Shown here piece after piece: positions 58,999 through 64,000 of a stretch of DNA of 64,000 bases (positions are counted from its first letter, which is position 1; each line of letters opens with the position of its first letter). The stretch lies in assembly GCF_000213175.1 (NCBI RefSeq), contig NW_009799102.1, positions 3,495,249 to 3,559,248 of the forward strand, read 5' to 3'. The translations under genes were made by a program, and so were the position numbers. The stretch comes from Neurospora tetrasperma FGSC 2508 (taxonomy: Eukaryota; Ascomycota; Sordariomycetes; Sordariales; Sordariaceae). The notes under the pieces were generated by a model. That model was not told the DNA's origin, searched no databases, and saw only the letters and a list, made by a program, of their open reading frames with translations.

Positions 58999-59114
58999 GT
59001 TAGTAGAAGGTAGTATTCTATTTTTGGATCATTAGTCAGCTATTTCTTATTTTCGCTATTTATAGGTATATTACCTTTTAAAGTCTAGTTTCCTTTTTGC
59101 TATATTTAACATTT
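58878..59114. other. AT-rich promoter/spacer with (TA)n
   Basis: Contains (TA)n at about 58967-58995. It is the upstream side of family X copy 1. No gene. Confidence 0.45.
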
Positions 59115-60440
59115 GTTCATATAGAGAGAAGATAGAATGGGAATAAAATATAAAGTATAAATCTAAAAACCAGCTTCCATCGTCAAAGACGACTATATAT
59201 ACCCCTTCTCTCTTTTGATTTATACTGTATACTTGGTCTCTTCTTCAATCCCTCTCATTACCACTACTATATTCTATCCAATCAATATACTGTGGCAATT
59301 TCTCTTCTTTTACATCGCTATTGGCGCTTTTATAAATAGCCTTTATATTATAGAACCTCCATTACAATTAACTCCTAGGTTCCCTATTCGTACTATATAA
59401 ATTCAATGCAAAAGCTCCTCGTAAAGTATTTAACTAACTTTTAAAAGTGGAAATGCAGAGTCGCTATACGAAGCTACTATAATTACTACCGACGTCAAAT
59501 ACGTAATCCCTTTCGAATATTCCAATTGCCCGCAACTATTAGTATTTAAATTTATTGTACTAACTCTTCCAAGTAGCAATGTGCTTATCTTTTAGTATTT
59601 TTCTTAAGTCTTCGATCCCTCTAATATAAACTAACCTAAGTTAGGCAATGTGGCACATCTATTGAAAACTGTTATATAGCTAAAATTACAATTAGTAACG
59701 TTATGAAAACCATACCTATTCAAAATAGAACTGTTCGCTGTCTTAATATTTTATCGAATACTATAGAGTCATCTACATTAGATACTACCCGTAGCTCTCT
59801 AGGTTTATCTTCTAAAACATTTACAATAGATAACCTAGTATCAAACCAACTGATAACTATTTCGTTAGTATCCACTTTGTGTAAAGCAAATATAACCTCA
59901 ATTATTACAACAATTCCCTCTCCACTGAACGGCTCCGTCTCATTAAACAATACTAAACTTCCGGTTACAACAGTCGCCTCCCACCTCTGGAATAGCTCGT
60001 TTACGTTCATCCCATCTAGAACTCACGCAATCTCAGCTCTTATGTCAACATCCGATTGTTACCCCTCTTTACTAACCACTACAGCGATTTCGCGTACAGC
60101 GCTCGCATTACACCTGTGGCAAACCTCCTTATCTTTATCCAATGAACGATCAAGTCTGCCAACAGTCTCATCACAACCAGTTTTTGCAAAGGCGGTAAAA
60201 AATCTTCCGCATGCTGGAGTGATCATTGGTGCTGCGTTCGCACTGAATTACAAGCCGCTTAGTTCAAGTATCCCGAGGGAACGGAACGCTAATTTAGTTT
60301 GGTACACCCCAAAGAAAGTGGGTCTATTGGAGGATAATTGGATAGTATACGGTTGGAAAGAAACGTAACATCTCAAAGTGATAGCTCAATTATACTGTGT
60401 ATCTCACAGTGTCATATGTATTGGATATCACCAACAGGTG
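59115..60440 (+). repeat. Right arm of the inverted repeat, with a long Ser/Thr-rich frame
   Basis: Matches 55800-57185 in reverse complement. It is the better-kept arm: a frame at 59703-60368 stays open for 221 codons (SHLWNSSFTFIPSRTHAISA, KNLPHAGVIIGAAFALNYKP, VWYTPKKVGLLEDNWIVYGW), and the left arm has a decayed version of the same protein. That two copies align as protein supports past coding. It lacks the family B insert. Family unknown. Confidence 0.6.
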
Positions 60441-60613
60441 AAAATTTTCTTGAATCTAGAATGGGTGCCTTGGTCAATTATTTTAAGGAAGCTACGTGGC
60501 AAATTGGCTATTTTGGGCGGGGTCGGGCTATAATACAAGAGATGAATACAAAATGGCTATAACAACAGAGGGGGGCCTAATGCAGACTTGAGGCATTCCC
60601 AGTACTGGCCCAG

Positions 60614-61615
60614 ATGAAGTATTGTACGGATTGCGATCGTTATTTTCAAGACGCACAAGCGCTTCGGCAGCATCGCCAGGACTCGAGTCGGCATGCCTTT
60701 GCCTTCCTCTCAAGAAAAACGACAACTCTTGTACGCCATTACGCGCAGACAACAACATCAGGTTCTGGAATGGCGTTTACAGGCTATAGAGGCTCGCCAG
60801 CTAGCTCCATAACTCAGGCAGCCCGCGGTACAGCCGGAGATGATCCCTCTAAAGACCTAATAAGTTCTCTAAAAGGGTATGATCATTTCGCTCTCGTCGT
60901 TCCTCCGTCTTCGGAACTTGCAAGTATTGACAATAGCCTCCAATTAGGCTCTACTCCAGCGGGGAGTACTCAGACCTCGTGATATCCTGCGGAGGAATGG
61001 AATACTATATATATAGGGCTATTGTATGCATACAGTCCGAGTTCTTCTCTGCAGCTTGTCGCGGAAGTTTTAAGGCTAGTAACAATCTATACACTAGCAA
61101 CGACACTAAACTAACATTATATTTAGGAGGTACAAGAAGGAAAGATTGACCTCCTAGATGATGATCTTCGGCTTATCTATATAATAGTATATTATCTATA
61201 CCACTTTGACTATGACGTACGGCTACAACACGAGCGTAGTGGTTTTGATGGGTTAGAAATGGACGGATACGGAACCAACGTCAATGAACCGGCAGCGGAC
61301 GCCCTTCTGACTCATGCCAAAATTTACGCCTTAGCAGAGAAGTACTTGATCAGTGGACTGAAGGCTGTCGCGCTTCGACAATTCAAGGCGGCGGCTACTG
61401 TCTCCTTGGACATCGATGATTTCCTTGGAGCAGCGCTAGTGGTGTACGAATCTACTATTGAAGACGACAGAGGCTTAAGAGATGTCGTCGTAGAAACCCT
61501 TTATGAGCATTCCGAATGGCTAGACGAGGAGAAGGTGCGAGATGTGGTTAAGGAGTTGGGAGCTTTAACGTATGATATGGTTATATATATGCGCCAAAAG
61601 CATAGGTTCTACTAA
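60614..61615 (+). CDS. C2H2-finger / BTB-POZ domain protein
   Basis: Three exons, 60614-60876, 60948-61074 and 61127-61615, 292 aa. Residues 1-27 contain one C2H2-type finger (YCTDCDRYFQDAQALRQHRQ then DSSRH). From about residue 84 a BTB/POZ domain reads KGLYSSGEYSDLVISCGG, YIYRAIVCIQSEFFSAACRG, EVQEGKIDLLDDDLRL and YYLYHFDYD. It is followed by the usual fungal BTB-BACK-like helices (YALAEKYLISGLKAVALRQF, WLDEEKVRDVVKELG). Intron 1 is GTATGA..TTAG with an ATTGAC branch; intron 2 (52 bp) needs a GC donor (AAG/GCTAGT) with CTAAC and TTTAG at its 3' end. BTB proteins often act as Cullin-3 adaptors or transcription partners. A later in-frame ATG (60770) would drop the finger, so the fusion itself is less certain than the BTB part. 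Confidence 0.68.
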
Positions 61616-62082
61616 ACTAGGTCTTAGGTCAGTTAATACGTTAACGAGATGGTGCCCGATGAGGTCTGAGAAATAATGCTACCCAATCTGGAGATTGAGG
61701 CGCTGGAGGCTATTACGAGTTGCTCGGCTTCGGCAGTTACTGTCCGGTTGTGCTCCCACCGCTCCGTCATTCTCGGGGCCCACTCCGCCGCCACGGCCCC
61801 GCCCGGTCCCGCCCGGTCCGCAATACCGCCCCACTAATCGCAACCGCACCCCGAGATGTCGAGTCTCAAGGAGGATCACATGAATTCTTCGCACGCCCAG
61901 ACGGCACAATCAGACGGGCGGCATAATCAATCGGGCGGCACAATCAGAAACATCAAGGCAATTGAAGGACTCACCATTGTTGCCGGGCTTGGTTGCGATC
62001 ACGGTTGTCGCAATCATGGTTCCAGGAGGAGATATCTCGGTGGGAGAGACGGAGACAGCATTCTTGTTTGTATTCTATATAC
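61616..62082. other. Spacer with GC-rich patch
   Basis: 61,735-61,860 is unusually GC-rich for this zone (CCCGCCCGGTCCCGCCCGG). Frames on both strands overlap without domains. No gene. Confidence 0.4.
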
Positions 62083-62560
62083 TTAGGATTCTGATTTAGT
62101 ACGTTTTATAGCTTTTTCCACTATGGTTTCTCTCTTCCTCTTCTTCTGTCCCTGTTTCAGTAGGCATTCCTTATTAATAACAACTCCTGTTTGCCTATTA
62201 CAACCGTGAACATCCGCCGTATGTGTAAGCCACGAATCCAGGTCATTAATCTGGATGTTGTTCCCTCCTCTCTTACATGTGGGACAATCGAACGGCTCCT
62301 CGATTTTGTAATACTTACTCATATGCCTTAAAAGACTACTTCCTTGGAAGAACAATTAGCCGCATATTAAATAAGGAGTGGATCTGGACTTGATTGTTGT
62401 AGCTGTTATTTTGGGTTTAACGTTAGGCTCGCGGAGACTCGGAGTATTAATTGAACCATGTACTCTTTCAATATAGTTACTCCACTCCTTTGCCGCCTCG
62501 ATTTTGAATTCTTCATTCCCTTCCCGCTGATATTAGGGGTATGAGAAAGGTGTAAAGGTC
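62083..62560 (-). pseudogene. C2H2 zinc-finger gene remnant
   Basis: The open part (62083-62355) reads CPTCKRGG...WLTHTADVHG, a CxxC-x(n)-HxxxxH finger with the fungal W-x-x-H spacing, and ends in a basic tail (GQKKRKRETIVEKAIKRTK). Upstream in the same strand, EWSNYIERVHG looks like the end of a preceding finger, separated by a stop. The rest of the gene is not visible. It could be the tail of a transposon-associated or regulatory finger protein. Confidence 0.4.
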
Positions 62561-62662
62561 GTTATTATGAAATGCTTCGTCCGATGGTGTCTACTAAGGT
62601 TATTTTGATAATTGAAGTTTTCTAAATAGATAAGACATGTAGAGCGCGTGGAGGCTGCTTCC

Positions 62663-62931
62663 TGTGACGAACCGTTACAAGCACAGGAGTATATCGCTGG
62701 GATTAGAACAACGGTAAGAGTAGCCGAAAGGTACTAATCGATTGTAGAAGCTATTGCTTGCTGAAGAGCCATAATAACGAAGGCCGGGAGGCCTTCCTAT
62801 ATACTGGCTTTCAGCCGGTCCCGTAGTCCCCTTATTCGGGCCCTCAGGTCCGTCCCATAGTCCCGTTATTTGGGACTCCGGAACTATTCTAATTGGTCAA
62901 TCTATCTATGCTCGTTGGTTGGATCGTAACA
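62663..62931. mobile_element. Solo-LTR-like element, family D (fossil)
   Basis: 269 bp from TGTGACGAACC to GGATCGTAACA, TG..CA ends that are near inverted repeats. Flanks are CTTCC (62658-62662) and CTTCT (62932-62936), a 5-bp duplication with one difference. No coding part remains. Confidence 0.6.
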
Positions 62932-63042
62932 CTTCTTTCTCCTACTATTTCCGAGCTTTCTTTATTAACCTTTTACACTTCCGAACCTTTTGAGGTACCA
63001 CTGCTACTTCGTTAAAGGTATCCTTCTTGAAGGTATCCCTCT

Positions 63043-63375
63043 TATAATAGGGCGAGGCGTGTACATTAGCCAAGTCCGCCAAACCTATCCTCTGTTGAGG
63101 TAAAAGATAGAACGATGTTCTGCTTGCTAGCAGAACTCGGATGTGTATATTATATAGGAACTGTGACGATGGGGATTATTAGATTAGATAAGGAAGGCGG
63201 TAGAGGCTGGCAGAATCTGAGCTCATCCCATATAAGGATGCACTCTGGACCTCAGCTTTCAATCTTCCCCTCTTTTCTTCTTTAGCTTTAGTTATTTATT
63301 CATTTGTACCCAACTACGCGATACGGAACTACGTGAGCTGGTGCATCGTGACAGGAACGTTATAGCCCTGTAATA
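63043..63375. mobile_element. Short LTR-like element, family B, copy 2 (fossil)
   Basis: Ends TATAATAGGGC and GCCCTGTAATA, with a perfect 5-bp duplication CCTCT (63038-63042 and 63376-63380). The uninterrupted family X copy has TCCCTCTTCCG at this place. It is 333 bp in total, but about 138 bp without the nested family C insert, close to the 120 bp of copy 1. Confidence 0.75.
63164..63353. mobile_element. Solo LTR, family C, nested in family B (fossil)
   Basis: 190 bp from TGTGACGATG to CATCGTGACA, classic TG..CA ends in inverted agreement, with a perfect 5-bp duplication GGAAC (63159-63163 and 63354-63358). It has a CATATAAGG box and a pyrimidine-rich 3' part. It is the youngest layer at this spot. 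Confidence 0.8.
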
Positions 63376-63729
63376 CCTCTTTCGTTTGTAAGAGACTATT
63401 TTTGGGACTTTAGGACTCTTTAGCCCTTTAGTATTATTTAGACTCTCTTTAAAAAGAGAAAGAAAGTTTAGAGAAGTAAAGTGGATAGGCGTAAGTACTG
63501 GCTTAGGCGGGGAGTTAGATAAATTGGTAGGGGAAGTAGGGAACGAGGACTGGATTAAAGGTAGTATGGGATTAACCGGAGCCGAAAAGTCGGGTCTTAA
63601 AAAGTTAAGCGTAGAGAAGTTGGGTGTAGAGAAGTTGAGCGTAGAGAAGTTGGGTGTGAAGGAATCCGAGATAGCTCTATTAGAATTTAGAGTTATAATC
63701 GAATTAATTATGTCATCTAAACCCGGGAG

Positions 63730-63916
63730 TGTCACAGGATTACCTGTAACTGTGCCTAGCACATCACATGCATGTGCACGTGCGCTGGTCCCGGCTCTGG
63801 GCATGGCCTTCGTGCCTTGCCCCATATTGCCAGATCTACGCACACCTCTCTTCTCCTCTCCTCGTACAACTACGCATATCCAACCTACCCCCTATCAGTT
63901 GCCTTGCCCCGTGATA
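63730..63916. mobile_element. Short LTR-like element, family A, copy 3 (fossil)
   Basis: 187 bp from TGTCACAGGATTACC to GCCCCGTGATA with a GGAG duplication (63726-63729 and 63917-63920). The intact site in family X copy 1 reads CCGGGAGCGC, so the insertion boundaries are exact. Reverse-complement relative of the copy at 44829. Confidence 0.85.
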
Positions 63917-64000
63917 GGAGCGCTTTTAGCAAACCTATTATATTTATAGGGTATATGCGGCGTGGTTGAGGACATTTCAGAGGATAAGGTGTAGGGGATT

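Larger units (their letters stand above)
62932..64000 (-). pseudogene. Family X gene, copy 2 (broken, runs off the window)
   Basis: Same family as 58011-58877: shared stretches include FTPNFS, FPTSPTNLSNSPPKPVLTPI and LSLFKESLNNTKGLKSP. Its 3' part is at 62,932-63,042, its middle at 63,381-63,729, and its 5' part continues from 63,917 past the window end. Two short elements split it (63043-63375 and 63730-63916). Copy-specific in-frame repeats (LNFSTPNFSTLNF) lengthen the middle. Dead. Confidence 0.6.

Noticed and set aside
36900-64000. A giant Starship-type transposon
   Set aside because: No tyrosine-recombinase (DUF3435) gene or bordering target duplication is visible; the zinc-finger remnant at 62083 is too short to count as evidence.
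1-64000. CRISPR array, bacterial operon or riboswitch
   Set aside because: The sequence is fungal; no regular spacer-repeat array was seen.

Overview
This window looks like a filamentous ascomycete chromosome, most likely a Sordariomycete. The evidence is short spliceosomal introns (about 50-125 bp) with GTRAGT-type donors and CTAAC/CTGAC branch sites, clear fungal orthologues of PPS1, UPF3 and the PP6 phosphatase SIT4, intron-bearing tRNA-Ala genes, abundant (TACC/GGTA)n spacer repeats, and a long AT-rich tract whose reading frames carry stops at positions that fit repeat-induced point mutation (RIP: C to T, G to A). The species cannot be told from this sequence.

Positions 1 to about 36,850 are ordinary gene-bearing core. 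In order: a small two-exon gene of unknown function (408-916, minus); the dual-specificity phosphatase PPS1 (3377-5613); an ankyrin-like relic (7087-7529, minus); a four-exon two-domain cyanovirin-N-homology lectin with its own TATA box (9248-10769, minus); two tandem tRNA-Ala(AGC) genes (12422-12614, minus); a coiled-coil protein (15845-16555); an 8.7-kb gene desert; a second coiled-coil protein (25288-26448); 4.7 kb of spacer; then UPF3 (31156-33706, minus) and SIT4/PP6 (34739-36174, plus), which diverge from a shared 1-kb promoter. Several of these are broad regulators (dephosphorylation, nonsense-mediated decay), but nothing suggests a cluster or shared pathway.

From about 36.9 kb to the end the window changes character: AT-rich, repeat-rich and mostly broken. 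Apparently intact islands are a FunK1-type fungal protein kinase (39972-42416, minus) and a C2H2-finger/BTB-domain gene (60614-61615). Around them lie a decayed gene next to the kinase (38704-39699), an acidic Q/D/E-rich relic (45560-46680), an unknown gene abutting the head of a second truncated gene (47299-48228), a Copia reverse-transcriptase fossil (49760-51060), an LTR-type gag-like fossil (43353-45480), and an unknown coiled-coil ORF followed directly by a tRNA-like sequence (51748-52905). There is also a pair of 1.3-kb inverted AT-rich arms (55800-57185 and 59115-60440) and two copies of an unidentified basic-tailed gene family ('family X', 58011-58877 and 62932-64000).

Short LTR-like elements sit in these relics with 4-5-bp target duplications. 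Because several hosts exist in two copies, one with the insert and one without, exact empty sites can be read from this window alone. That nested record of insertions, together with the kinase and BTB genes surviving inside a RIP-eroded tract, is the most interesting part of the window. I found no complete novel multi-gene system that I can defend.
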